Origin: Flavobacteriaceae bacterium UBA3356
GTDB taxonomy: Bacteria > Bacteroidota > Bacteroidia > Flavobacteriales > Flavobacteriaceae
Direction: 5' to 3'
DNA: 64,000 bases
Assembly (NCBI GenBank): GCA_002360635.1
Contig: DEQW01000001.1
Span: 145,414 to 209,413 of the forward strand
Both the position numbers and the translations under genes were made by a program. Shown piece after piece: positions 9,376-17,507 of the stretch. Position 1 is the stretch's first letter; each line of letters begins with the position of its first letter. The notes under the pieces are model-generated. The model was not told the DNA's origin. It did not search any database and was given only the letters and a program-made list of their open reading frames with translations.

Positions 9376-9915
9376 ATGAAAGCATTAAAATTTATACCCC
9401 TATTGCTGCTATTTGTAGTTATCTCATCTTGTTCTTCTGTAAGAGTAGCAACAGACTACGACAGAAAAGCTGATTTTAATTCTTATAATTCTTTCGCTTT
9501 CTACAAACCGGGAATTGATAAAGCAGAAATAAACGATTTAGACAAGAAACGTATCTTACGAGCTATAGATGCTGAATTAAGCGCTAAAGGACTTAACAAA
9601 AATGAATCGCCAGACCTCCTAATAAGTATTTTTACCAAAGAACGTGAACGCGTAGATGTTTATAATAACAATTTTGGCTACGGTTGGGGCTGGAGACCTT
9701 GGTACTATGGCAACTATTATGGAAATACAGTATCCCGCTCTACTGAAGGAAGCCTATATATAGACTTTATCGATGCCAAAACCAACGAATTGGTCTGGCA
9801 AGGTATTGGTAGCGCCCGTCTTATAACCAGCGGAGATATAGACGATAAAGAAAAACGCATTCGTGAGATTGTAAAAGAAATTTTAGCCGAATATCCGCCC
9901 GGAGCAATGAAATAA
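9376..9915 (+). CDS. DUF4136 lipoprotein
   Basis: A 179-residue lipoprotein; the lipobox ends at Cys19 (VVISSCSS). It has the DUF4136 layout: VRVATDYDRKADFNSYNSFAFYKP at the start of the mature protein (read in parts), then KKRILRAIDAELSAKGL, a Gly/Trp/Tyr-rich loop (YGWGWRPWYYGNYYG) and the closing EGSLYIDFIDAKTNELVWQG pattern. The family is periplasmic or outer-membrane bound and of unknown function. It lies 10 bases after hutU and ends in a clear terminator. Confidence 0.85.
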   Translation: MKALKFIPLLLLFVVISSCSSVRVATDYDRKADFNSYNSFAFYKPGIDKAEINDLDKKRILRAIDAELSAKGLNKNESPDLLISIFTKERERVDVYNNNFGYGWGWRPWYYGNYYGNTVSRSTEGSLYIDFIDAKTNELVWQGIGSARLITSGDIDDKEKRIREIVKEILAEYPPGAMK

Positions 9916-9926
9916 GAATGAACAGT

Positions 9927-9954
9927 AGCCCTCTAAATAGAGGGCTTTTTTTTT
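9927..9954 (+). terminator. intrinsic terminator after the DUF4136 gene
   Basis: AGCCCTCT-AAAT-AGAGGGCT hairpin followed by eight T residues. Confidence 0.95.
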
Positions 9955-10049
9955 GTCTTCATTCTAAAGTTGTTTTAAAAAACTTCTTATTTGTTACATA
10001 CGTACTAGATTTTGTTACATTGTTGAAAGCACCTCCTTTTATCTTCATT

Positions 10050-10057
10050 TACATTTG
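10050..10057 (+). promoter_or_regulatory. -7 promoter element, triple-repeat T9SS gene
   Basis: TACATTTG matches TAnnTTTG exactly, giving a leader of about 125 bases before the ATG at 10189. A TTG at 10023 is 24 bases upstream, longer than ideal. The leader contains a CCCCT/AGGGG hairpin near 10075-10090 and a 25-base dyad at 10128-10152. Confidence 0.4.
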
Positions 10058-10188
10058 GTATATGGTATTGACCCCCTTAAAAACAGGGGATTACCCCACA
10101 CAATTACAAGTCTTTACCTACTGAAAACCAAAACAGTGCGCGCTACTTTTGGTGTCAGTAATTTAATTAACAATTTAAACTTAGTATT

Positions 10189-11259
10189 ATGAAAACAATT
10201 TTTACATTTTTAGGTATGCTACTTTTTACAGTAGTATTGGCGCAAGACAAGGTGTTTGTACACACCGCAACGGTAGGGAATTCTACTGGCAACGTAACAT
10301 ATTTAGACCACCCAGATTTAAATGGAAATCCCAGTGCCAATTTTATTGTCACACACAATTTAAATCATGGTGGTGTGCAGTACAACGATAAAGTAACTGG
10401 CACATGGTATGATGGTAGTTCTTGGACTATATTTAATGAAGACTTGAGCGCTATAACCGAAGGCTCATCATATAACATCTATATACCTGATGGCGGCAAG
10501 ATGATCAATATAGAAGCGGATGGAAGCACCTACGACCTGCAATTAAATGATTCGGACATTAATGGCAACCAAAATGCCGTTATTGTATATGCTACCTATT
10601 TTAACCCAAATGGTGTTTACAATAACAATAATTATGGGATCTATTACGACACTTCTGACGATAGATGGCGAATATACAATGAAGAAACGACTACCAACAT
10701 CCCGGCTGGAGCAGTATTTTCGGTTTTGATAGATGAAGGTACCGGTGGGGCCACTGCATTCTCGCACACAGCCACAGCGCCTATTGCCAACTATACAGTT
10801 ATAGACCATCCCAATTTAAATGGAAAACCAGAGGCCTATCCAGTTGTTTCCCATAATTGGGGAGCCAGTGGGGATCCTAGCAATATCGTTATGGACAACA
10901 CTCTTGGGGTATGGTACAATGGCAGCAACTGGACCATTTATACGGAAGATTCATCGCCTATGCCAGTGAATGCAAAATTTAATGTATATGTCGCCGATGA
11001 ACCCTTAAGTGTTGGAGAAGAAACAGTAGCCAACGTAAGCTCATATCCAAACCCAACTAACGGAGAGGTTACATTTACTTCAAAAGAAACGATATCCAAT
11101 GTTAGTATATACAACATATTGGGCCAAGAAGTAAAACAAATTTCCGGTAACAACAATACAGACCTAACCATCAATATATCTGAACTTTCATCAGGCAATT
11201 ACATTGCCAAGGTTCAGGCAGGGAAAGCAGTTCAATCTGTAAAACTAATCAAGTTATAA
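10189..11259 (+). CDS. T9SS-secreted protein with three beta repeats
   Basis: A 356-residue exoprotein: signal peptide 1-19 (MKTIFTFLGMLLFTVVLAQ), three homologous units of about 78 residues (22-98, 104-182, 191-269) and a type A T9SS sorting domain (about 284-356: SSYPNPTNGEVTFTS ... GNYIAKV). Units 1 and 3 are closest: each has VFVHTAT / FSHTATA, LDHPDLNG / IDHPNLNG, a Trp-rich TWYDGSSWTIFNED / VWYNGSNWTIYTED and SYNIYI / KFNVYV; unit 2 is more diverged. I recall this repeat as DUF7452 in current databases, with moderate certainty. Extracellular; binding partner unknown. Confidence 0.8.
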   Translation: MKTIFTFLGMLLFTVVLAQDKVFVHTATVGNSTGNVTYLDHPDLNGNPSANFIVTHNLNHGGVQYNDKVTGTWYDGSSWTIFNEDLSAITEGSSYNIYIPDGGKMINIEADGSTYDLQLNDSDINGNQNAVIVYATYFNPNGVYNNNNYGIYYDTSDDRWRIYNEETTTNIPAGAVFSVLIDEGTGGATAFSHTATAPIANYTVIDHPNLNGKPEAYPVVSHNWGASGDPSNIVMDNTLGVWYNGSNWTIYTEDSSPMPVNAKFNVYVADEPLSVGEETVANVSSYPNPTNGEVTFTSKETISNVSIYNILGQEVKQISGNNNTDLTINISELSSGNYIAKVQAGKAVQSVKLIKL

Positions 11260-11286
11260 TGTTTGTTTTTTTGTTTAGTATTTTAG

Positions 11287-11314
11287 AGAGGAGTGTTTAG
11301 GCATTCCTCTTTTC
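11287..11314 (+). terminator. intrinsic terminator after the triple-repeat gene
   Basis: AGAGGAGTG / CATTCCTCT hairpin (one G-T pair) with a six-base loop and a short T tail. Confidence 0.7.
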
Positions 11315-11325
11315 TATTTCTGTTC

Positions 11326-11359
11326 AAAAAAAAGGCTGCCCTTTTAATAGAGCAGCCTT
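11326..11359 (-). terminator. intrinsic terminator of the convergent T9SS gene
   Basis: AAGGCTGC / GCAGCCTT arms with a 12-base loop; on the minus strand eight T residues follow. It ends the gene whose stop is at 11384. Confidence 0.85.
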
Positions 11360-11383
11360 CTTAAAGTAAAATTGAGGAGTAGC

Positions 11384-13003
11384 TTACTTTTTAATCAATT
11401 TTATGCTTTTTGAAGTTCCATTATCGGCTTTCAATTGCATAATATATATTCCAGGAGTCCAACTTTGAACATCTATATTCATTTGAGTGGTTCCGTTGTA
11501 AGTTTTATTGAAAATCTGTTGACCTAACATATTGTATATTGCAGCTTGCTCGATAGCTACGGTACTGTTAAGTGTTATTTCATTTTGCACCGGGTTGGTA
11601 TAAGTAAATGATGCATTTGAAAATTCATCTACACTCAGTTCTTCATCTACAATGTTCTGTGCGTATATTTTTTCACCTTCTCCTTTATCTTCCATAAACA
11701 CAGCAACGCTTTGGTTATTTACTGGCATGGTATATTGTACACGGCCTTTATTTGCTGAAAAAGTAGCAACAGGCATTGTTTCTTCTGTCCAAACAAAATC
11801 CCCATTTTCATCAAGGTACACTGCATTTAAAGTTGTTGGTGTTGCTCCATTATCCGCTCCCTCTTTGTTAAGGAAAAGCGTGCTATCGTTCTTTAGCTGA
11901 AGACTTCCGGCGTGCACTTTTTCTGAACCAAGCGGAAAAACCTCTTTAGCGTTATCGGTAAGCTGTCTTGCACCGGTTTCTTTATCAAATTTTTGAACAA
12001 ATTCACCACGTTGATCTTGTGTGCTATTTGTAAATGTTGAAACAGCCCAAACATATTGTGACCCAGATTGAAAAGCAACTTCTGTATTCATTTCATAGTC
12101 TGTTTGTTCTACATCAAAATCAACTCCGTTAATTCCCCAAGGAATTGTACCGTCTGGATTTATTCTTTGTAAATAAGAATCAAAACGATTATTTGCAGCA
12201 GAAAAATAGCCCATATACACTACATCGCCATCCTGTGTTCCGGTATAATTACGGTTAAAAGCAGTTAAGCCTTCAGCTAGCTGAGTAGCTTCCGCCCAAA
12301 CTGCATTACCTTCTGCATCATACCGTTGAGCATATAAATTTGAGTTTATACCACTTAATAAGGAATGGAAAACAGCGATTATATCACCTCCCGAAATTTC
12401 AAAGAAATTTGCAGGTGCTGTAAATCCTGATTCTAACTCTATAGGCATAGTTGAGGGCCAAACTGCAGTTCCAGTTTCATCATACTTTTGCATTACAGTT
12501 CCAGTTGAAGCCAACCAACTAACAATAGCATCTCCATCAGAAAGTGGTAAAATGGTTACTTTATTACCACTACCTACATTTACACCATTTGAGTCCCATA
12601 AAGCGTTTCCGTCACTATCAAATTTAAATACATAAGCGGGGTCGCCACCACCGGTGCCAGTTACACCTATATATAAATTATCATCAGCATCAACAACCAT
12701 ATTCCATAATACTGTAAAGGTTCCCATTCGTATTTGATCGCTCACTAACATCCCATCGGCACCAAGGATTTGGTTTCCGTCTGCATCTAAAATTTGCATG
12801 CGTAGCTCAATATTAACAGGTTCTCCAACGTTTTTCCAAAACACTACATAAGTCATTCCATCAGAAGTGCCTTTGGCTTGCATATCAAGTGCTTCAGATT
12901 CTGCAACCAAGGTGTTCACATCAGTTTCGGTTGTCCATTGTGCTTGGGCAACAAAAACCGTTAACAAAGTAAAAAGTGTAATAATCGTTTTCATATGTTT
13001 CAT
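11384..13003 (-). CDS. T9SS-secreted protein, beta-propeller-like
   Basis: A 539-residue secreted protein with signal peptide (MKTIITLFTLLTVFVAQAQ; ATG at 12994 is an alternative start three codons downstream) and a type A sorting domain in the last 75 residues (TYTNPVQNEITLNS ... GIYIMQLKADNG ... IKLIKK). The body has repeating strands with D/N-rich loops such as ILDADGNQILGADG, KFDSDGNALWDSNG, RYDAEGNAVWAEA and YLDENGDFVWTEE, which suggests a beta-propeller of about 60-residue blades. Function unknown. One base separates its ATG from the stop codon of a 42-residue ORF upstream, so translation is probably coupled. Confidence 0.8.
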   Translation of the reverse strand: MKHMKTIITLFTLLTVFVAQAQWTTETDVNTLVAESEALDMQAKGTSDGMTYVVFWKNVGEPVNIELRMQILDADGNQILGADGMLVSDQIRMGTFTVLWNMVVDADDNLYIGVTGTGGGDPAYVFKFDSDGNALWDSNGVNVGSGNKVTILPLSDGDAIVSWLASTGTVMQKYDETGTAVWPSTMPIELESGFTAPANFFEISGGDIIAVFHSLLSGINSNLYAQRYDAEGNAVWAEATQLAEGLTAFNRNYTGTQDGDVVYMGYFSAANNRFDSYLQRINPDGTIPWGINGVDFDVEQTDYEMNTEVAFQSGSQYVWAVSTFTNSTQDQRGEFVQKFDKETGARQLTDNAKEVFPLGSEKVHAGSLQLKNDSTLFLNKEGADNGATPTTLNAVYLDENGDFVWTEETMPVATFSANKGRVQYTMPVNNQSVAVFMEDKGEGEKIYAQNIVDEELSVDEFSNASFTYTNPVQNEITLNSTVAIEQAAIYNMLGQQIFNKTYNGTTQMNIDVQSWTPGIYIMQLKADNGTSKSIKLIKK

Positions 13004-13004
13004 T

Positions 13005-13133
13005 TTAATTAGATTTTGGTTTAGTATTATTATTTTTATTCAACTCTTTAATAAGTTTTTTTAAAGCGTTCTTTTTGTCTTTGCTATTTTCTAATAGCTC
13101 ATCCAAATTATCTTCTTGATCTTTCTTTTCCAT
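13005..13133 (-). CDS. 42-residue charged small protein, translationally coupled
   Basis: A short ORF (starts MEKKDQEDNLDELLENSKDK) of 42 residues, very rich in Lys, Glu, Asp and Asn and predicted mainly helical. Its TAA is separated by one base from the ATG of the T9SS gene downstream. A consensus -7 element lies 31 bases before its ATG and no other gene intervenes, so the transcript of the T9SS protein must include it. It fills what would otherwise be a 305-base gap. No homology recognised; it may be a true small protein or a leader ORF. Confidence 0.5.
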   Translation of the reverse strand: MEKKDQEDNLDELLENSKDKKNALKKLIKELNKNNNTKPKSN

Positions 13134-13163
13134 TTTTATTCGTTTTGGGTTTCAAAACTTTTT

Positions 13164-13171
13164 CAAATGTA
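13164..13171 (-). promoter_or_regulatory. -7 promoter element for the small ORF and T9SS gene
   Basis: On the minus strand the sequence reads TACATTTG, an exact TAnnTTTG match, about 31 bases before the small ORF. No clear -33 TTG at the usual distance. Confidence 0.45.
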
Positions 13172-13308
13172 TGCGCTGTTTAGGGCTACACATAATATTT
13201 AGACCTACTAAAATCACTCATAGCTAAAAAATAACCATAGAATTAGCACTCAAACAATTATAATTATTTGATTTTCAGACACTTTATGTTTTTGTAAATT
13301 TATACCCT

Positions 13309-14928
13309 TTATTGTCCGAAGCTTGACAAATAAGCAGACAATTCAACGTCAGAATGGGTGATTTCTAATTTTTTCCGAAGTCGGGTGCGGGCATTTTCAA
13401 TGGATTTTGAAGACTGTCCTGTAATTTGTGCAATCTCTTTTGAAGTTAGGTTCAACTTTAACAGAGCACATAACCGTTTATCTTTTGAAGTTAAATCAGG
13501 GTGTTTTTTGGAAAGGTTTTTATAGAAAGATTCGTGAACTTGCTCAAAGCGCATTTCAAATTCTTCCCAAATATTACTGTTTGTATCACGTTTTAATCGC
13601 TTGGCGATATAATCAATAGCTTGTTGCGTTTCCTTTTTAGCAGCTTTACGTTTTACTTCTTTGAGGTCTTGTAGAATCTCTTCGATAATTTCGGTACGGT
13701 GTATTTCTACCATAGCTTTACCAATAAGCTCTTTATTTTTTAACTGAAGATTGCTGTCGAGCTCTTTCTGCTTAGCAATCGCCAATTGTTTTTCAAGCTT
13801 GGTGTTTCTCAATTTGTTTCTAAAACGCACCAATAAAATGCCTAATAACAACAAACCAGCAAGAAGAATTAAAAGAATAATGTAATTTCTAAACCGCTGC
13901 TTGCCTTCCTTTAAATCACGGATTTCTTCCTTGGTTTTATATTCTTGTTCAATCTTTATTTTTTCAACATTCGCCGTCTTTTCTTCTATATTTAAACTAT
14001 CCCTTACTTGATCATATTTCTGAAAGTATTCGGCAGCGTTTTTATAGTCCTTCTTTTCTAGATAATTTTTATAAAGGGTTTGCAGAGCTGCTTGATTTTC
14101 GAAGCTAAATTTACTTTCGGTTAGTGCTTTATTCGCTTTTGTAGCGTAAACGATGGCAGAATCTAATTGATTTATCTTTTCGTAATACGTAGCAACAGAA
14201 TTATAAATCCACCCTTTGGACTGTGACCTTTGATTAGTATTTTTTTCTATATAACTTGTTGCTAACGTGAAGTGCTTTTCTGCTTTTTGTAAGCTGTCTT
14301 TTAAAAAATAAACCCTTCCTAAGTTACCGTTAAGATAAGCTTTCAAGTATGTTTCGCCCGGGACCTTTTTTAATAATTTTTCTGAACGCTTATAAAAATA
14401 ACTAGCCGAATCAACTTGGGAGTTTAAATAGCTAGTCCCTAAATTATTCAATATTTTTGCTAACAGAACCGTATCCTTTTCTTTCTCCGCATAACCATAA
14501 AGTTTTTTAAAAAAGAAACGTGCTTTTTCTGGTTCTTTGATTCTCCCATAAGTTACTGCTAGGTTCTGCTCAAGAGTTATTGATGTATCATTAGAAGGCT
14601 GATTTTGGTAATAATCGTAAGCTTTTAGGTAATATTTCAATGCTATGTCGAGTGCATCTTTACTAAAAAATAAGTCTCCGGCTGCATTGTAATACTTAGC
14701 TATTACTTCTTCAGAACCTGAATTGACAGCACTTTTTTCGGCAATATTTAAGTAGTATAAAGCACGGTCCCAATCATCATTCTTTAATTGAGAAGCAATA
14801 GAAACACTAATTCTAGATTTTTCAGCCTCGGAAGAAATATTGGCCAAACTATCTATCAATACAGAAACAGGCTCTTGAGCCATTCCTGAGAAAGCGACTA
14901 GGAAAATAAAAAGTATTCGAAGCAACAT
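13309..14928 (-). CDS. TPR and LuxR-type HTH transmembrane regulator
   Basis: A 539-residue protein with signal peptide (ends FSGMAQ), a periplasmic TPR array (about 30-310), one membrane helix (about 350-370, IILLILLAGLLLLGILLV), a cytoplasmic coiled coil (about 370-470) and a C-terminal LuxR/GerE-like winged helix (about 475-530; LTSKDKRLCALLKLNLTSKE followed by IAQITGQSSKSIENARTRLRKKL). This layout is common in Flavobacteria and is taken to sense an extracytoplasmic signal and bind DNA from the membrane. Only 30 bases separate it from the dehydrogenase E1 gene upstream on the same strand, so it may be the last gene of the paa-bkd transcript, but its targets cannot be read from the sequence. 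Confidence 0.8.
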   Translation of the reverse strand: MLLRILFIFLVAFSGMAQEPVSVLIDSLANISSEAEKSRISVSIASQLKNDDWDRALYYLNIAEKSAVNSGSEEVIAKYYNAAGDLFFSKDALDIALKYYLKAYDYYQNQPSNDTSITLEQNLAVTYGRIKEPEKARFFFKKLYGYAEKEKDTVLLAKILNNLGTSYLNSQVDSASYFYKRSEKLLKKVPGETYLKAYLNGNLGRVYFLKDSLQKAEKHFTLATSYIEKNTNQRSQSKGWIYNSVATYYEKINQLDSAIVYATKANKALTESKFSFENQAALQTLYKNYLEKKDYKNAAEYFQKYDQVRDSLNIEEKTANVEKIKIEQEYKTKEEIRDLKEGKQRFRNYIILLILLAGLLLLGILLVRFRNKLRNTKLEKQLAIAKQKELDSNLQLKNKELIGKAMVEIHRTEIIEEILQDLKEVKRKAAKKETQQAIDYIAKRLKRDTNSNIWEEFEMRFEQVHESFYKNLSKKHPDLTSKDKRLCALLKLNLTSKEIAQITGQSSKSIENARTRLRKKLEITHSDVELSAYLSSFGQ

Positions 14929-14958
14929 AGTAAAAATTACCTCGAAAGATACAGAAAT

Positions 14959-17007
14959 TTAATAATCTAGTAATGCTTCAATTTTAGCTTTCACCTTCTC
15001 AGTAGAAGGAATCATTGTTTCTTCTAACGTTGAATTTAATGGGATTGCCGGCATATTTTCACTGCCAATTATCATAACGGGGGCATCTAATTGCTGAAAA
15101 CATTCTTCTTGAATTCTACCTTGCAATGCTCTTGAAAAACTATTATCTGAAGGTTCTTCAGTTACCACCAAACATTTTCCGCATTTTTTAACCGACTTGA
15201 ATACCGTTTCATAATCCAACGGATGTAATGTTCTAAGGTCAACTATTTCTATTCGGTCCTGCATTTGTAGTTCCATGGCAGCATTCATTGCCCAATGCAC
15301 ACCCATACCATATGTTATTATGGAAACGGTTTCTACATCTTCTTGTTTCCAGATTTCTTGAAGCAACCACGCTTTGCCAAACGGCAATACATAATCTTCT
15401 GCTGGCTCTAAAGATGTAGCACCTTTCGTTCCTTTTACTTTACTCCAATACAATCCTTTGTGCTCAAAAATAACCACCGGGTTAGGGTCGTAATAAGCCG
15501 CTTTCATTAAGCCTTTTAAATCGGCTCCGTTACTTGGGTACGCAATTTTAAGTCCACGAATGTTCGTCACCACACTTTCTACCGAAGAAGAGTGATACGG
15601 ACCACCGCTACCATACGCACCAATAGGCACGCGAAGAATCATCGATACTGGCCATTTTCCGTTAGATAAATAGTTGCTTCGGCTTACTTCGGTAAATAAT
15701 TGATTCAGTCCTGGCCATATATAATCGGCAAATTGAACCTCAACAATTGGTTTTAAACCAACAGCACTCATCCCAACGGTTGAACCGACAATAAATGCTT
15801 CTTGTATTGGGGTGTTAAATACACGGTTGTCGCCAAATTTCTGCGCCAACGTAGCTGCTTCCCTAAACACGCCTCCTAAACGACCTCCAACATCTTGTCC
15901 ATACAGCAAACACTCTTTGTGTTTACCCATCAACTCTTCAATCGCAAATAAGGCGCAATCTACCATCACCACTTTTTCACCACCTTCTGGTGATCGTTCT
16001 CCTTTTTCTTCGGTAATTTCGGTAGGTGCAAAATCGTGTGTAAATAAATCTTCCGGTTTAGGATCTTCAGCCTTTAAAGCTTTTTCATAATCTTTTTGAA
16101 CCGATTTTTGAATGTCAGTTTCTAGTTCTGAAAGTTCTTTTTCAGAAAAACCATTATCTAATAATAACTTTTTAAGTTTTGGGTACGGATCCCGAGACCT
16201 TGCTTCATCCAGATCATCTCTATAAAATTCCATCCGAACACCCGATGTATGGTGATTCAATAAAGGGACTTTAGCGTGAACTAAAAACGGGCGACGCTCC
16301 GTTCTAATTTTTGAAATTACATCCTGAAGCGTATTGTAGCTTTCTTCAAAATCGGTTCCGTCTATGGAAACCGCTTCCAAACCATGAAAACCAGCAGCGT
16401 ATTCATAGGCATTTTGGGCACGCGTTTCGGCTTCATTTGCTGAAATATCCCAACCATTATCTTGCACTAAATATAAAATGGGTAATTGCTTTAAAGCTGC
16501 CATTTGAAAGGCTTCGGCAATCTCACCTTCAGTAACAGATGCATCTCCTAAAGAACAAACCACAAAAGGTTGTTCCTCATCTTTATTGTGTAAGTTTTCA
16601 GTCTCTTTGTACCACATCCCCATCGCCACACCAGTTGCCGGAATAGCCTGCATTCCTGTTGCACTACTTTGATGCGGGATTTTAGGCTTATCATCATCTC
16701 GCAAACTTGGGTGTGAATAATACGTTCGTCCAGCTGAAAAGGGATCGTCTTTTTTTGCCAACACTTGTAGCATCAAATCATAGGGTTTCATTCCTATTGA
16801 TAATAAAATAGAATCATCACGATAATACGGAAACGCATAATCTTGAGGCTTTAACTGCATACCAAGGGCGGTTTGAATCACCTCGTGTCCTCGCGAAGTT
16901 GCGTGAACATATTTTGAAACCGTTTTAAAATTTTCTTCATATAACTCAGTCAAAGACTTAGCCGTTACCAAGTTTTTAAAAGCTTTTTTTAATATATCTT
17001 TCTTCAT
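14959..17007 (-). CDS. branched-chain 2-oxoacid dehydrogenase E1, fused alpha and beta subunits
   Basis: A 682-residue fusion. The alpha half (about 1-320) has the thiamine diphosphate motif GDASVTEGE ... DNGW and the approach SATGMQAIPATGVAMG; the beta half (about 345-682) has GQDVGGRLGGVFREA, FNTPIQEAFIVG, PVEVQFADYIWPGLNQL-like strands and RVPIGAYGSGGPYHSSS. This fusion is the usual Bacteroidota form of the enzyme that decarboxylates branched-chain 2-oxoacids and passes the acyl group to E2. The E2 gene lies just upstream, separated by a four-helix bundle gene. E3 is not in the window. Substrate (2-oxoisovalerate class) is inferred from similarity rather than proven. Confidence 0.88.
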   Translation of the reverse strand: MKKDILKKAFKNLVTAKSLTELYEENFKTVSKYVHATSRGHEVIQTALGMQLKPQDYAFPYYRDDSILLSIGMKPYDLMLQVLAKKDDPFSAGRTYYSHPSLRDDDKPKIPHQSSATGMQAIPATGVAMGMWYKETENLHNKDEEQPFVVCSLGDASVTEGEIAEAFQMAALKQLPILYLVQDNGWDISANEAETRAQNAYEYAAGFHGLEAVSIDGTDFEESYNTLQDVISKIRTERRPFLVHAKVPLLNHHTSGVRMEFYRDDLDEARSRDPYPKLKKLLLDNGFSEKELSELETDIQKSVQKDYEKALKAEDPKPEDLFTHDFAPTEITEEKGERSPEGGEKVVMVDCALFAIEELMGKHKECLLYGQDVGGRLGGVFREAATLAQKFGDNRVFNTPIQEAFIVGSTVGMSAVGLKPIVEVQFADYIWPGLNQLFTEVSRSNYLSNGKWPVSMILRVPIGAYGSGGPYHSSSVESVVTNIRGLKIAYPSNGADLKGLMKAAYYDPNPVVIFEHKGLYWSKVKGTKGATSLEPAEDYVLPFGKAWLLQEIWKQEDVETVSIITYGMGVHWAMNAAMELQMQDRIEIVDLRTLHPLDYETVFKSVKKCGKCLVVTEEPSDNSFSRALQGRIQEECFQQLDAPVMIIGSENMPAIPLNSTLEETMIPSTEKVKAKIEALLDY

Positions 17008-17039
17008 TATTCTTAATTCTTATTTTGTTTGCTAATTGT

Positions 17040-17085
17040 CATCAAAATGATTCACGATTCATGACGTTTAGACTCACGACTTTTT
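17040..17085. repeat. simple GTCGTGAGTC-like direct repeats
   Basis: On the minus strand the gap reads AAGTCGTGAGTC...GTCATGAATCGTGAATC, a run of related 7-10 base units (GTCGTGAG, GTCATGAATC, GTGAATC). Short repeats of this type are scattered in flavobacterial genomes. It borders the four-helix bundle gene at 17086. Confidence 0.4.
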
Positions 17086-17451
17086 TTAATTATCAGAGAC
17101 GAGAGTATCCATGAAATTTGATATTTTGCTTTGCAATGCCTGAACTTTATCTTCAAGTTTTAAAAATATGGCTTCGGAAACAAAATTTTTACGATAACAA
17201 ACCATCAACTGTGTTTCCCATTCATAGGCAGAACCTAAACTATCTTCAAGGGACTTTAAAAAATGTTTATCTGTTCGTTTGCTCGACCCCTCGGATATAT
17301 TTGAAGCAATAGAAACACTGCATCTATTCATCTGCGTTCGTAACCCAAACTTTTCGTAGTCTGGAAGTGTTGCGGTAAATACATAGTTTTCGTCAATTAA
17401 ATCCATAGCTTCTTGCCAGATATGTAACTTTTTAAAATTATGCCTTCTCAT
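17086..17451 (-). CDS. four-helix bundle protein (23S rRNA intervening-sequence family)
   Basis: A 121-residue member of the four-helix bundle (S23) family: FKKLHIWQEAMDLIDENYVFT at the start, SIASNISEGSSKRTDKHFLKSLEDSLGSAYEWETQL in the centre (read in parts) and a final helix with ALQSKISNFMDTL. Relatives are encoded in intervening sequences of 23S rRNA genes and as free-standing genes in Bacteroidota; molecular function is unknown. It splits the E1 and E2 genes of one enzyme complex and has short repeats on both sides, so it looks like a later insertion into the operon. Confidence 0.85.
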   Translation of the reverse strand: MRRHNFKKLHIWQEAMDLIDENYVFTATLPDYEKFGLRTQMNRCSVSIASNISEGSSKRTDKHFLKSLEDSLGSAYEWETQLMVCYRKNFVSEAIFLKLEDKVQALQSKISNFMDTLVSDN

Positions 17452-17473
17452 TGCTTCAAACTTATTGTCATTT

Positions 17474-17507
17474 GTCCTGTCTCAAAACGTCCTGTTTCTA
17501 AAAGTCC
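17474..17507. repeat. 15-base tandem repeat
   Basis: Two imperfect tandem units, GTCCTGTCTCAAAAC and GTCCTGTTTCTAAAA, then GTCC. They lie between the four-helix bundle gene and the E2 gene and overlap the E2 stop codon (17498). Confidence 0.5.

Noticed and set aside
9918..10124. 68-residue ORF after the DUF4136 gene
   Set aside because: It runs through the terminator hairpin and T-run of the upstream gene, lacks a plausible start context and has a composition unlike a protein of this genome.
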